Shown here piece by piece: positions 32,640-41,270 of a stretch of DNA of 64,000 nucleotides (positions within the stretch are counted from its first letter, which is position 1; each line of letters opens with the position of its first letter). The stretch is taken from positions 1 to 64,000 of the forward strand of contig JAJTGR010000022.1 in assembly GCA_021299375.1 (NCBI GenBank), in the 5' to 3' direction. A program made the position numbers and the translations under genes. The notes beneath the pieces were generated by a model that was not told the DNA's origin, did not search any database, and saw only the letters and a program-made list of their open reading frames with translations. Origin of the DNA: Gemmatimonadota bacterium. Lineage in GTDB: Bacteria; Gemmatimonadota; Gemmatimonadetes; Gemmatimonadales; Gemmatimonadaceae.

Positions 32640-34193
32640 TCAGAAGAAGCCGAGTGCGTTCGGGCTGTAGCTCACCAGCAGGTTCTTGGTCTGCTGGTAG
32701 TGGCTCAGCATCATCTTGTGATTCTCGCGGCCGATGCCGCTCTGCTTGTAGCCGCCGAAGGCCGCGTGCGCCGGATACAGGTGGTAGCAGTTGGTCCACA
32801 CCCGTCCGGCCTTGATGGCACGGCCGGCACGATACGCCGTATTCATGTCGCGCGACCACACGCCGGCGCCGAGGCCGTACAGTGAATCGTTGGCGATGGC
32901 CATGGCATCATCGAAGTCCTTGAACGTCGTCACCGACACCACGGGACCGAAGATCTCCTCCTGGAAGACGCGCATCGCGTTGTGCCCGGCCAGCACGGTC
33001 GGCTCCACGTAGTAGCCACCGGCCAGTTCCCCGTCGTGCATGGCCCGCTTGCCACCGGCCAGCACCGTGGCGCCTTCCTTGGCGCCGATGTCGAAGTAGC
33101 TGAGAATCTTCTCGAGCTGATCGTTGCTGGCCTGCGCACCGATCATGGTATCGGCGTCGAGCGGATGCCCCATGCGGATCTTCGCCACGCGGTCGAGCGC
33201 GCGCTCCATGAACCGGTCGTAAATGCTCTCATGCACCAGCGCCCGCGACGGGCACGTGCACACCTCGCCCTGATTGAGCGCGAACATCGCGAACCCCTCG
33301 AGCACCTTGTCGAAGAAGGCGTCGTCGGCCTCCATCACGTCGGGGAAGAAGATGTTCGGACTCTTGCCGCCGAGTTCGAGCGTGACCGGCAGCAGATTCT
33401 CCGCCGCGTACTGCATGATGAGCCGGCCGGTGGTGGTCTCGCCGGTAAAGGCCACCTTGGCCACCCGGTTGCTCTGCGCCAGTGGCTTGCCCGCCTCCAC
33501 GCCAAAGCCCTGCACGACGTTCACCACCCCAGGCGGCAGCAGGTCGGCGATGAGCTCCACAAACACCATGATCGCCACCGGTGTCTGCTCGGCGGGCTTG
33601 AGCACCACCGCGTTTCCGGCAGCCAGCGCCGGCGCGAGCTTCCACACCGCCATGAGCAGCGGGAAGTTCCACGGAATGATCTGCGCCACCACGCCGAGCG
33701 GCTCGTGGAAGTGATAGGCCACCGTGTCGACGTCGAGTTCACCGGCGCTCCCTTCCTGGGCGCGCAACACCCCGGCGAAGTAGCGGAAGTGATCGATGGC
33801 CAGCGGCAGGTCGGCGGCCTTGGTCTCGCGAATCGGCTTGCCGTTGTCGATGGTCTCGATGACGGCAAGCGCGTCCAGATTCTCCTCGAGGCGGTCGGCA
33901 ATGCGATTCAGGATGATCGCGCGCTGCGTCGCCGACGTGCGTCCCCAGGCCGGCGCGGCGCGGTGCGCGGCATCGAGCGCCAGTTCGACATCTTCGGCCG
34001 TGGAGCGCGCCACATCGCACAGGTGTTGGCCGGTGATGGGCGTGGGATTGCTGAAGTACTGGCCGCGCACGGGGGCCCGGAAGCCGCCGTCGATCCAGTT
34101 GTCGTAGCGGGACTTGATCGGAATGGTGATCGCGTACTGGGCAGCGCCCTGCGGCAAGGTGGCGCTGAGGTCGGGGCGGGCGGTCGATGCCAT
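32640..34193 (-). CDS. NAD-dependent aldehyde dehydrogenase, ExaC/AcoD acetaldehyde type
   Basis: 517 aa. [23 protein letters not shown], the Glu motif [12 protein letters not shown], the nucleophile in [11 protein letters not shown], and the ending [29 protein letters not shown] are characteristic of ExaC/AcoD-type enzymes that oxidise acetaldehyde and similar short aldehydes. A DUF779 gene follows, the usual partner. Start at 34193 (MASTARPDL). Its upstream side borders insertion-sequence debris, but the coding region is intact. Confidence 0.92.
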   Translation of the reverse strand: MASTARPDLSATLPQGAAQYAITIPIKSRYDNWIDGGFRAPVRGQYFSNPTPITGQHLCDVARSTAEDVELALDAAHRAAPAWGRTSATQRAIILNRIADRLEENLDALAVIETIDNGKPIRETKAADLPLAIDHFRYFAGVLRAQEGSAGELDVDTVAYHFHEPLGVVAQIIPWNFPLLMAVWKLAPALAAGNAVVLKPAEQTPVAIMVFVELIADLLPPGVVNVVQGFGVEAGKPLAQSNRVAKVAFTGETTTGRLIMQYAAENLLPVTLELGGKSPNIFFPDVMEADDAFFDKVLEGFAMFALNQGEVCTCPSRALVHESIYDRFMERALDRVAKIRMGHPLDADTMIGAQASNDQLEKILSYFDIGAKEGATVLAGGKRAMHDGELAGGYYVEPTVLAGHNAMRVFQEEIFGPVVSVTTFKDFDDAMAIANDSLYGLGAGVWSRDMNTAYRAGRAIKAGRVWTNCYHLYPAHAAFGGYKQSGIGRENHKMMLSHYQQTKNLLVSYSPNALGFF

Positions 34194-34329
34194 GGTGCGT
34201 GTGCCTCGGTGGGAATGCCGGTTGCGGGAAGTCGTCGGGTCTGTCCCCGATCTCATTGAACGTTGGGCGGTGCCCCCAACCTGCAGCGATGGTCCCTGCC
34301 GGGATTTGCGCTACGACTGGCCCCCCCCA

Positions 34330-34575
34330 TGCAAAGAGTACGAACGAAGTCGCCGGTCCACCAGTCGCCGAAGCCGTACCGGAGGCGTTCGGCCTGACCA
34401 CGTCGAGCGTGTCGCGCCGCTTCGTGCGCGCCAGCGCCAAGGCGCTCCAGACGCTCCACACGCGGTGGCGTGAGGATGAGGCGTGTCTGGTGCTGCTGCT
34501 CGATGGGCAGTCGTTTGCGGGCGATCAGGTGGCCATCGCGCTCGGTGTCACGACGACGGGGGAGAAGCGCAACGC
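34330..34575 (+). mobile_element. IS256/mutator-type transposase fragment
   Basis: About 80 codons on the plus strand read VAEAVPEAFGLTTSSVSRRFVRASAKALQTL followed by LLLDGQSFAGDQVAIALGVTTTGEK. This is the central region of mutator-type transposases, with the helix-turn-helix SSVSRRF and the DG.xFAGDxxVIALG segment holding the first catalytic Asp. Both ends of the gene are missing and no terminal inverted repeats were found. The boundaries are approximate. It abuts a second, oppositely oriented transposase remnant. Confidence 0.75.
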
Positions 34576-34988
34576 CTGCGCGGCTCGGTGTAGGTCCGGT
34601 CAGCGCGATGCGTGAGGCGTTCGTACTCCGCCTTCCGGACCTGATTCATGGCCTCGTTCAGCTGCCGCAGCACGTGAAACGTGTCGGACGGAATCGCCGC
34701 CTGAGGCGCATGCGCTTTGGTGGCGTCGCGAAGGGCCTGCCACCTATCCATCACGGCGAGGCGAATGCCCTGACTCCCCTCGGGGCCGAGCGCCGCGAAG
34801 AACTTGGCCGTGCTGGCCTCGGACCGATCCACGACCCCGAACCAGATCGGTCGGCCCAGCGCCAGCTCGCTGACGAGGAGACGAGAGACATGGTCGGCAC
34901 GAATGGAGAGCTCGTCCATCCCGATGACGGCCGGGCGCGGCTCGCCGGCAACCGCCAACGGCTCGCGCATAGCCAGCTTGTCCATCTC
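34575..34988 (-). mobile_element. ISL3-type transposase fragment (DDE domain)
   Basis: A minus-strand frame of about 135 codons reads AVIGMDELSIRADHVSRLLVSEL...GVVDRSEASTAKFFAALGPE...AVMDRWQALRDATKAHAPQAAI..DTFHVLRQLNEAMNQVRKAEYERL. This is the DDE catalytic half of ISL3-family transposases: the IGMDE Asp, the MDRW Asp and the DTFHV segment. The N-terminal zinc-finger/HTH part and the C-terminus are absent. At about 34986 it joins the PepSY gene directly, so this element or a rearrangement through it cut that gene. Confidence 0.8.
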
Positions 34989-35490
34989 TGAACGCGAGAT
35001 TCGACCAGCCGGTGATGGCCTTGCCCGACTTGCGCGACGCGTCCTTCGTGGCGAGGTAGCAGTGCCCGTCGGTGGCCATCTGGAACACCGTGTGCACGCT
35101 GGCGTTGCCGGTGCCCACGCCGGCGCCGGTATGGGCGCTCAGGTACTGCCGCCCTTCGCGCCCGAACTGCACCTCCACCGGCATGTCCGTGCCGTTTCGC
35201 CAGACGACCGCGCTGGGCGTCCGGCTCTCTCGCGCAGCCACGAGCGCCAGCAGCGAGTCCGGCGCAAGCCGCCCAGCTCCGGGCGTCGGGGGGGCCGCGT
35301 TCACGCCGCGCAGGTCCGCCCAGAGCGTCATCTGTTGCTGGTTGGTGAGCCGCACACCGGTGACCGACATGATCAGGACCACGGCGCCGGCCACGACACC
35401 GGCCACCAGGTGGGCCCAGAAGCGCGCAGGGCGAAGGCGACGCATGGCGGAACGCGCGCAATGGATGAGAGCGCCTCTCAACAAGAACAC
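34986..35490 (-). pseudogene. PepSY-associated membrane protein, 3' truncated by IS remnant
   Basis: The 5' part of a PepSY-TM family gene. FWAHLVAGVVAGAVVLIMSVTGVRLT is the first membrane helix, then a periplasmic PepSY-like region (DSLLALVAARESRTPSAVVWRNGTDMPVEVQFG) and a second membrane approach (DASRKSGKAITGWSNLAF). At about 34986 the sequence changes into transposase. Full-length relatives have four helices and about 380-500 residues, often linked to siderophore or metal uptake. Start is ATG 35445 or GTG 35490. The remnant is probably non-functional. Confidence 0.75.
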
Positions 35491-35581
35491 CGTGCGCTAG
35501 ACACTGAGACCGACCATGTCACTCGGAATTGGTGAACTGCCCGACCCGTTCGTTTCGCCGCGGGCTTGACCAGATTCCGGC

Positions 35582-36646
35582 ATGTCCCGCCACCTCCTCA
35601 CCCTCCGCGCCGGCCCTCAGGCGCTGGCCCTGCTCCGCGAACGCGGGTTGCGGGCCGAGGATGTCGAGATTCTCCCCGGCGCCTCGGGCGGCGCCAAATG
35701 GCTCGCCATTGCCGGACTCGACCGGTACCTCTTCGGCACCGTTCTCCAGGCACCACGTTCGCGCCCGCTCCATGGCATCGGCAGCTCCATCGGCAGTTGG
35801 CGCCTGGCCTGCCTTGGCCAGCGCGATCCGCTTGCCGCCCTTGCCCGGGGCCACGAGGCGTACATCCATCGGCAGCGCTACTCGAGGCGCCCCAGTACGC
35901 GCGAAGTCACGGCCGTACTCGCGGGCTGTCTCGATCACCTGCTTGGCCCCTCCGGCGTCGAGGAAATCATCAGCCACCCGACGTTGCGAGTGCATGTCAT
36001 CACTGCCGAAGGGCGCGGCCTTGCCGCGAGTTCGCGGCGTCTGGTGCTCGCGACGGCATTGGCCGCGGCGGCCACGGCCAACCTCATGTCCCGCCGCACA
36101 CTCGCCCTGCAGGTACGGCGCACGATCTTCCACTCCGCCGGCGATACGTCACCGTTCCTCCACCTGCGTGACCTGCCCACGGTGCACCGGCCGCTCACGG
36201 CGGCCAACGCCCGTGCCGTGCTGCTGGCCTCGGGCTCGATTCCCCTGCTGCTCGACGGGGTGCGCATCCCCGACACCCCCGGTGTGCACTGGGACGGCGG
36301 GGTCACCGATTACCATCTCGATCTCGACTTCGGCACCGGCGCTGGCCTCGTGCTCTTTCCGCACTTCTACGATCACGTCGTGCCCGGCTGGTTCGACAAG
36401 TCACTCCCCTGGCGCCGCGCCGGTGCCGCCAACTTCTCCCGCACGTTGCTCATCGCGCCGAGTGCCCACTTCGTGGCCGGGCTGCCGGGGGGCAAGATCC
36501 CCGACCGGCGGGATTTCTATGCGCTCTCCGAACGAGAGCGCCTCGCGCGGTGGCAGCGCGTGAACGAACTCTCGAGCGCGCTTGGGGAGGAACTCCACGA
36601 ACTGATCGTCACCGGCCGGTTGGCCGACGCGGTGCAGCCATGGTGA
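35582..36646 (+). CDS. patatin-like phospholipase family protein
   Basis: 354 aa. The nucleophile elbow is GASGGAKWLA (GxSxG) near residue 35 and the catalytic Asp is in WDGGVTDYH (DGG) near residue 240, the Ser-Asp dyad of patatin acyl hydrolases. An oxyanion-type glycine-rich stretch precedes the Ser. No signal peptide, so it is probably cytosolic or peripheral. It overlaps the following alpha/beta hydrolase gene by 7 nt (ATGGTGA), so the pair is co-translated. Confidence 0.85.
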   Translation: MSRHLLTLRAGPQALALLRERGLRAEDVEILPGASGGAKWLAIAGLDRYLFGTVLQAPRSRPLHGIGSSIGSWRLACLGQRDPLAALARGHEAYIHRQRYSRRPSTREVTAVLAGCLDHLLGPSGVEEIISHPTLRVHVITAEGRGLAASSRRLVLATALAAAATANLMSRRTLALQVRRTIFHSAGDTSPFLHLRDLPTVHRPLTAANARAVLLASGSIPLLLDGVRIPDTPGVHWDGGVTDYHLDLDFGTGAGLVLFPHFYDHVVPGWFDKSLPWRRAGAANFSRTLLIAPSAHFVAGLPGGKIPDRRDFYALSERERLARWQRVNELSSALGEELHELIVTGRLADAVQPW

Positions 36647-37581
36647 ACGCGCTCTCGCGCTATCTCGCCTTCCGGCGCACGCTGCCCCCTCGGCCGCCAC
36701 TCGAACGTCTCACGGTGCGGGCGCGCGGCCTCGACTTCGCCGTGTACCGCACACCGCGTGTCGGCGACGCGCTGCCCCTGCTGTGCATCAACGGCGGATT
36801 GATCTACGATCACACGCTCCTCTGGCCGGCCCTCGCGCCGCTGGCGCAGCATCGGCAGCTCATCCTGTACGACCAGCGCGGGCGCGGCGCGTCGCAGGTG
36901 CCGCCCGGCATGCTGGCCTCGCGCATCGAGTTCGACGCCGGCGATGTGGCGGCGCTGCGCGAGGCCCTTGGCATTCCCCGCTGGGATGTGCTCGGCCACT
37001 CCTGGGGCGGCGGCATTGCCATGCTGGCGACCGCCCTCGACACGGCGGCGCAGCCGGACGCCGTGCGCCGCCTGGTGCTGGTGAACGCCGTGGGCGTGAC
37101 GAGCCGGTGGCTGGCGCCGCTGCATCAGGCGGGACTCGACCGGCTTCACCACGCGGGGAGCGCCGAGGCGTACGCGCGGCTCCGGGAGCAGGATGTCCGC
37201 TCGCTCGAGTCGCCCGACCTTGCCGCGCATGTGGCCTACACGCAGGCCTACTTCCCGGCATGGTTCGCCGACCAGCATTTCGCCCGCAACGTCACGCCAC
37301 CGGCCGGTGACAGTGCGACCGGTGCCGTGGTCGTTGCCCGTCTGCGGCGGGAGGGCTACGACTGGACGGAACGCCTGCGTGACCTCGCCGTTCCGACGCT
37401 CGTCGTGCACGGTGCGGCAGATGTGCTGCCGCTGTCGGAAGCGGAACACACGACCCGGTTCCTGCGGAAGGCGCGGCTGGTGCCGATTGCTGACGCAGGT
37501 CACAATCCGTTCTGGGAAGCTCCCGACGCGTTCTTCCATGCGGTGGACGCCTTTCTTGCGGAGGGCGCACCGGCTTCCTGA
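36640..37581 (+). CDS. alpha/beta hydrolase, proline iminopeptidase-like
   Basis: 313 aa. The oxyanion strand LPLLCINGGLIYDH, the DQRGRGAS motif, the nucleophile elbow VLGHSWGGGIAM, the Asp region LVVHGAADVLPLSEA and the catalytic His in DAGHNPFWEAP complete a canonical triad. The IYDQRG and GGxx pattern resembles prolyl aminopeptidase and related hydrolases, but the substrate is uncertain. Start at 36640 overlaps the patatin stop. Confidence 0.85.
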   Translation: MVNALSRYLAFRRTLPPRPPLERLTVRARGLDFAVYRTPRVGDALPLLCINGGLIYDHTLLWPALAPLAQHRQLILYDQRGRGASQVPPGMLASRIEFDAGDVAALREALGIPRWDVLGHSWGGGIAMLATALDTAAQPDAVRRLVLVNAVGVTSRWLAPLHQAGLDRLHHAGSAEAYARLREQDVRSLESPDLAAHVAYTQAYFPAWFADQHFARNVTPPAGDSATGAVVVARLRREGYDWTERLRDLAVPTLVVHGAADVLPLSEAEHTTRFLRKARLVPIADAGHNPFWEAPDAFFHAVDAFLAEGAPAS

Positions 37582-37590
37582 TGCGCCGCA

Positions 37591-38406
37591 ATGAAGTCCA
37601 CCGAAACGCTTCTCGCGTGCTGTGTCGTAGGCCTCGCCTGCTTCGTCGTTGGCCAGTCGATCGGGTCGTCCACCACGACGGTGCTCAGCGAGGCCGGTGG
37701 AGCGATCGAGGCGCGCGTCTCGACGGCGCAGTCACGCGGTGACGGTGACGACGGCGAACGCCGCGCCGCCCACGGCGTGGAGCTGCTCGTGAGCGCCCCC
37801 CCGCTCCCCGTCACACCGGAGCGCCCCTCGATGCCCGCCGCCGACGTGCGCCGCCGGCTCTCGCTGGCCAGCGAGCGGCACTACCTCGACGAAATCCTGC
37901 TGGCGCGCGATTCCGCCCTCGCCCGGTGGCCCGAACGCACCACGCGCCCGCTGCGGGTATTCGTGCATGAAGCCGATTCGCTGGCGGCGTGGAACCCCGA
38001 GTTTCTTCCCGCGGTACGCGATGCCTTCGGCACGTGGGTGCAGGCCGGCATCCCGGTGCGCTTCACGTTCGTGGCCAGCGCCGAAGGCGCCGACGTGCAG
38101 GTGTCCTTCGTCGAGCGCTTCGGCAACGACATCAGCGGCAAGACGGTGTGGAGCCGCGATGCAGCCTACTGGCTCGTGTCGAGCACCATCGATCTCGCGG
38201 TGGCGCATCCGGACGGCAGTACGGTGACCCCGCCGCAGATGCGCGCCGTTGCGCTCCACGAAGTCGGACACCTGCTCGGCCTCGATCATACGGCCGCTCC
38301 GGATCACATCATGTCCGCCCGCATCCGGGTGCGGGAACTGAGCGAGGCGGATCGGGCGACCGTGCGACTGCTGTACTCGGTACCGGCGGGGAATGTGAAG
38401 CAGTAA
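37591..38406 (+). CDS. matrixin-type zinc metalloprotease
   Basis: 271 aa. An N-terminal hydrophobic segment (LLACCVVGLACFVVGQSIG) is a signal anchor or leader. The C-terminal half contains the zincin signature HEVGHLLGLDHT (HExxHxxGxxH), followed by the Met-turn in DHIMSARIRV, the metzincin/matrixin pattern. The preceding region (VRDAFGTWVQAGIPVRFTFV) is the usual N-subdomain. An exported protease with unknown targets; there is no separate propeptide cysteine switch that I can identify. 9 nt after the hydrolase gene. Confidence 0.88.
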   Translation: MKSTETLLACCVVGLACFVVGQSIGSSTTTVLSEAGGAIEARVSTAQSRGDGDDGERRAAHGVELLVSAPPLPVTPERPSMPAADVRRRLSLASERHYLDEILLARDSALARWPERTTRPLRVFVHEADSLAAWNPEFLPAVRDAFGTWVQAGIPVRFTFVASAEGADVQVSFVERFGNDISGKTVWSRDAAYWLVSSTIDLAVAHPDGSTVTPPQMRAVALHEVGHLLGLDHTAAPDHIMSARIRVRELSEADRATVRLLYSVPAGNVKQ

Positions 38407-38526
38407 CGGCGGGGACCGCCGGGTGGGGGTGAGGGTGGGGCGCCACCGCCGGGTGCACGCGCTACGCCGAGGCGGCGGTGTTCCTGGACTGCCGTGGCCG
38501 TTGTCGTTCCCCCCTCCCCTGCACCA

Positions 38527-39810
38527 TCACCGACCGGGTCCCGTCGGTTTTCGCGTGCACCAGCAGTCGAACCTCACCGTCCGGGTCCCGTTGGTCTTGG
38601 AGTGCACCAGCAGCTGTACTTCACGATCGCTCATGGCCCGACGCAATGCATTCGCGTCGCGCACCGCCGCGCCGTTCACCGCCCGGACCACATCGCCCGC
38701 CCGCAGCCCGGCATCGGCGGCCGGCGTGCCGGGCGGTGCACGCAGGACCAGCATGCCCGGTTCGACGCCGAGGCGTCGGGCGACCTCGTCGTCGAGAGGG
38801 GCGAACTGCGCCCCGGCAATCAGGACGAGCCCGGCGCTGTTGGCGGTCCCTTGCCGAGTCGGCGGGGCCAGCGGCGTGGCCGGCGCCGGCGCGCGCAGCA
38901 AGGCCGTCACGCGGCCCGACTCGTCGTCCACCCGCGGCGCCACCAGCACCGGCAACTCGCGAGTGCGCCCGCCGCGGCGCACACGCACCCGCACCATTTC
39001 GCCGGGTGCCAGCAGTTCCGGATAATTCACCGCCACCTGCAGCACGTCGCGCCCGTTGTACCCCGTGAGCGTGTCCCCCGCGTTCAGACCGGCCTGCGCG
39101 GCCGGTGAGCCCACGTCGACCGTTTCCACCAGCGGATACTCACAGTGACTGGTGAGTACGCCCTCGGGCGTTACGGTGCGCAACTGCGCGCCTGAGAGCG
39201 ACAAGCCCATGTAGCCGGCAGGCACGGCCCCGCGCGGAATGCGCCCCTCGGCTTCCCCGATGAACGCCGCCACCACGGGCTGCAGCGACCGGATGACAGC
39301 GACGACCTGCGGCGACATCGTCCGCATGCTGCTGTCCATGGTGGGTACCACAATCCGGAGCGTGCTGTCGACGGCCCCGAAGACGCGCGGCGCATCGATG
39401 GTCCGGCCGTCCACGACGCGCAGCGGATCACCGCGGCGTATGGTCACGGTCGGCCCGGGTGTGCCATCCTCGCGGACGTAGCGCACCACCACCTGCATCA
39501 GCGAATCCATGCCGCGCTGCACCTGCGAGAGGCGCTGGACCTGCAGGTTGTCGAGTTGCCGTTCCTTCTCGAGCGTGAACGCCGCGCTCTCGAGCTCCCG
39601 CTTGAGACGCAACACCGCCATCCCCTCCGGTGCGTTCACCAGCGCCGACGGCGACGCCTGCAGCTCCGCACAGGCGTTGACCGGGGCCGCCGAGCGGATG
39701 CGCACTCCACTGCGCGATCGCGTCTGGGCCGCGAGTTCCGCGCTCGCCAGGCAGGAGACCCCGCCCGCAAGCATCGTGAGGCCTGCCCGCCATGTCGATA
39801 GCCGCGTCAT
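38527..39810 (-). CDS. exported protein with two PDZ domains
   Basis: 427 aa. Signal peptide ending near AELAAQ, a helical/coiled N-terminal region (LKRELESAAFTLEKERQLDNLQVQRLSQ), then PDZ-1 (about residues 200-285, GYMGLSLSGAQL ... GSPAAQAGLNAGDTLTGYNG) and PDZ-2 (about 320-410, GTPAADAGLRAGDVVRAVNG). No protease domain. Third gene of the sigma/anti-sigma/PDZ operon, its ATG overlapping the anti-sigma stop (TGATG). The last 15 or so codons are an out-of-frame reading of a duplicated 47-bp segment, so the natural C-terminus is probably altered. Confidence 0.85.
   Translation of the reverse strand: MTRLSTWRAGLTMLAGGVSCLASAELAAQTRSRSGVRIRSAAPVNACAELQASPSALVNAPEGMAVLRLKRELESAAFTLEKERQLDNLQVQRLSQVQRGMDSLMQVVVRYVREDGTPGPTVTIRRGDPLRVVDGRTIDAPRVFGAVDSTLRIVVPTMDSSMRTMSPQVVAVIRSLQPVVAAFIGEAEGRIPRGAVPAGYMGLSLSGAQLRTVTPEGVLTSHCEYPLVETVDVGSPAAQAGLNAGDTLTGYNGRDVLQVAVNYPELLAPGEMVRVRVRRGGRTRELPVLVAPRVDDESGRVTALLRAPAPATPLAPPTRQGTANSAGLVLIAGAQFAPLDDEVARRLGVEPGMLVLRAPPGTPAADAGLRAGDVVRAVNGAAVRDANALRRAMSDREVQLLVHSKTNGTRTVRFDCWCTRKPTGPGR
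38532..38625. repeat. imperfect 47-bp tandem duplication at the 3' end of the PDZ gene
   Basis: Two copies offset by exactly 47 bp share GGGTCCCGT..GGT..T..GTGCACCAGCAG. On the minus strand, copy 1 encodes VQLLVHSKTNGTRTV in the gene's frame. Copy 2 would encode VRLLVHAKTDGTRSV in the shifted frame, but 47 is not a multiple of 3, so it is read as FDCWCTRKPTGPGR and then stops. Confidence 0.85.
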
Positions 39811-40604
39811 CAGTAGCGCTCGATCGTCTTGTCCACGCGCAGCGTACCACCGAGCTGCTGGAGCGTGGCCTCACGCGCGGTGTAGGCGGCGAGGAAGTAG
39901 TGGTTGAGCACGGGATCCTGAGGCGCATCACGCAGCGCGGCCCGCGACGCCGCCATCATCTGGTCGAGCGCGGCCAACCGAGCCCGATACACGTCCGAAT
40001 CGTGGGCCGTGGTGTCATTGGCAGCCAGCCACAGTGATGCCCGCTCGTAATCGCGCTGGGCACGCTCGAGCACCGCCGTGGCCTGCTCGATGGTCGCGTA
40101 GCCTTCCGTCGGGACCATATCCCCCCGCGTCGCCGGGCGCGCGGCTGCCACGGTGCCGGCCATCGCGACGTCAGCGCTCACGGTCCGAGCCGCGGTGACC
40201 TCGCCGCTCAGGCGTCCGAGCAGCGCGCCGCCCGTCAGCAGCACCACAGCCGCCGCCCACCGACGCCGTGCGGGCCGCGCCAGCCATCGCGCGGGAGGCA
40301 TCGACCGCGCGAACGGCACGGGCGGTCGCTCCGACTGGCGCAACCCCTCGGCAATGGCATCCCACGTGACCAGACGGGGCGCGTCGGCCTCGAGATCGCG
40401 CCGCCCGGCCTCGGCGCCAAGGGCCAGCAGGGCCACATAGCCCTCCTGCTCGGCGCGGCATGCCGCACAGACGGCCACATGCGCGCGCTCCTCGACGGAC
40501 AACGGGTCGTGGTCGAATGCCGCCAGGCGCTCCGCGCTCAGGTGGCCCGCGCCCGCCAGCGACGAAGGCTCGCGCTCCATCTCCCCCTGCTTATCCACCT
40601 GCAT
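39810..40604 (-). CDS. anti-sigma factor with zinc-finger motif
   Basis: 264 aa. The N-terminal zf-HC2-type anti-sigma domain has LSAERLAAFDHDPLSVEERAHVAVCAACRAEQ (HxxxCxxC). One membrane segment (AAVVLLTGGALLGRL, about residue 140) follows, then a helical periplasmic region with YERASLWLAAND and AALDQMMAASRAAL. It would hold the adjacent ECF sigma factor at the membrane. Its start lies 14 nt inside the sigma gene, and its stop overlaps the PDZ start, the standard coupled arrangement. Confidence 0.88.
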   Translation of the reverse strand: MQVDKQGEMEREPSSLAGAGHLSAERLAAFDHDPLSVEERAHVAVCAACRAEQEGYVALLALGAEAGRRDLEADAPRLVTWDAIAEGLRQSERPPVPFARSMPPARWLARPARRRWAAAVVLLTGGALLGRLSGEVTAARTVSADVAMAGTVAAARPATRGDMVPTEGYATIEQATAVLERAQRDYERASLWLAANDTTAHDSDVYRARLAALDQMMAASRAALRDAPQDPVLNHYFLAAYTAREATLQQLGGTLRVDKTIERY

Positions 40605-41178
40605 AGCTGCGATCCAGGCCGGTTGAAGAAACGGATAGCGAGTCCACGAGCGGGGCGAGCAACCGGCGCAATTTCGCCCTGGCCTTGAAGAGCTGCGACT
40701 TGGACCCGCCGGGCGTAATTCCCAGCTCGGCCGCGATCTCCTCGTGGGTGTAGCCTTCCACATCATGCAACAGGAACACCGTGCGCGCACCCGGTGACAG
40801 CTGACGCGCTGCCGCCTCGATACTCTGGGCCAGCATGCTCTGATCCGCATCCTGTTCGACCACCGCCGAGTCCTCCTCGATGCCCGTCTCCGCCGCGGCG
40901 AGCCGCTTCACCCGCCGCAGGGCGTTGAGGGTGCGATTGATGGCCACCCGATGAATCCACGTGCTGAACTTCGCGTCCCCCCGAAACGAGGGGAGGGCGC
41001 GGAAGATCTGGATCCAGACCTCCTGCGCGATATCCTCGGCGAGGTCGGGATCACCGGCGAGTCGGCGGACGACGGCGTCGACATGCGGGGCATGCTGATT
41101 CCACAGCAGCCGCATGGCCCGCTCGTCGCCCTCGATCGCCCGGCGGACGATGGCAGCATCGGTTTCCATGGGTTCCAT
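40591..41178 (-). CDS. ECF-family RNA polymerase sigma factor
   Basis: 195 aa from ATG 41178 (MEPMETDAAIV); an upstream in-frame start at 41250 would add 24 residues of non-family sequence. Sigma region 2 reads DPDLAEDIAQEVWIQIFRALPSFRG..FSTWIHRVAINRTLNALRR, and region 4 reads LSPGARTVFLLHDVEGYTHEEIAAELGITPGGSKSQLFKARAKLRRLL. An acidic linker joins them, and there is no region 1.1 or 3. It is the first gene of the sigma/anti-sigma/PDZ operon and presumably responds to an envelope signal. Confidence 0.92.
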   Translation of the reverse strand: MEPMETDAAIVRRAIEGDERAMRLLWNQHAPHVDAVVRRLAGDPDLAEDIAQEVWIQIFRALPSFRGDAKFSTWIHRVAINRTLNALRRVKRLAAAETGIEEDSAVVEQDADQSMLAQSIEAAARQLSPGARTVFLLHDVEGYTHEEIAAELGITPGGSKSQLFKARAKLRRLLAPLVDSLSVSSTGLDRSYAGG

Positions 41179-41270
41179 CGAATGTGTCACTCGCCCGCCC
41201 GATTCGGTTGCCTCGGGGCGTATGCGTCCGTCCGGGGTATTGACGGGCACTCCAGCCCGGCTTAGATGGT

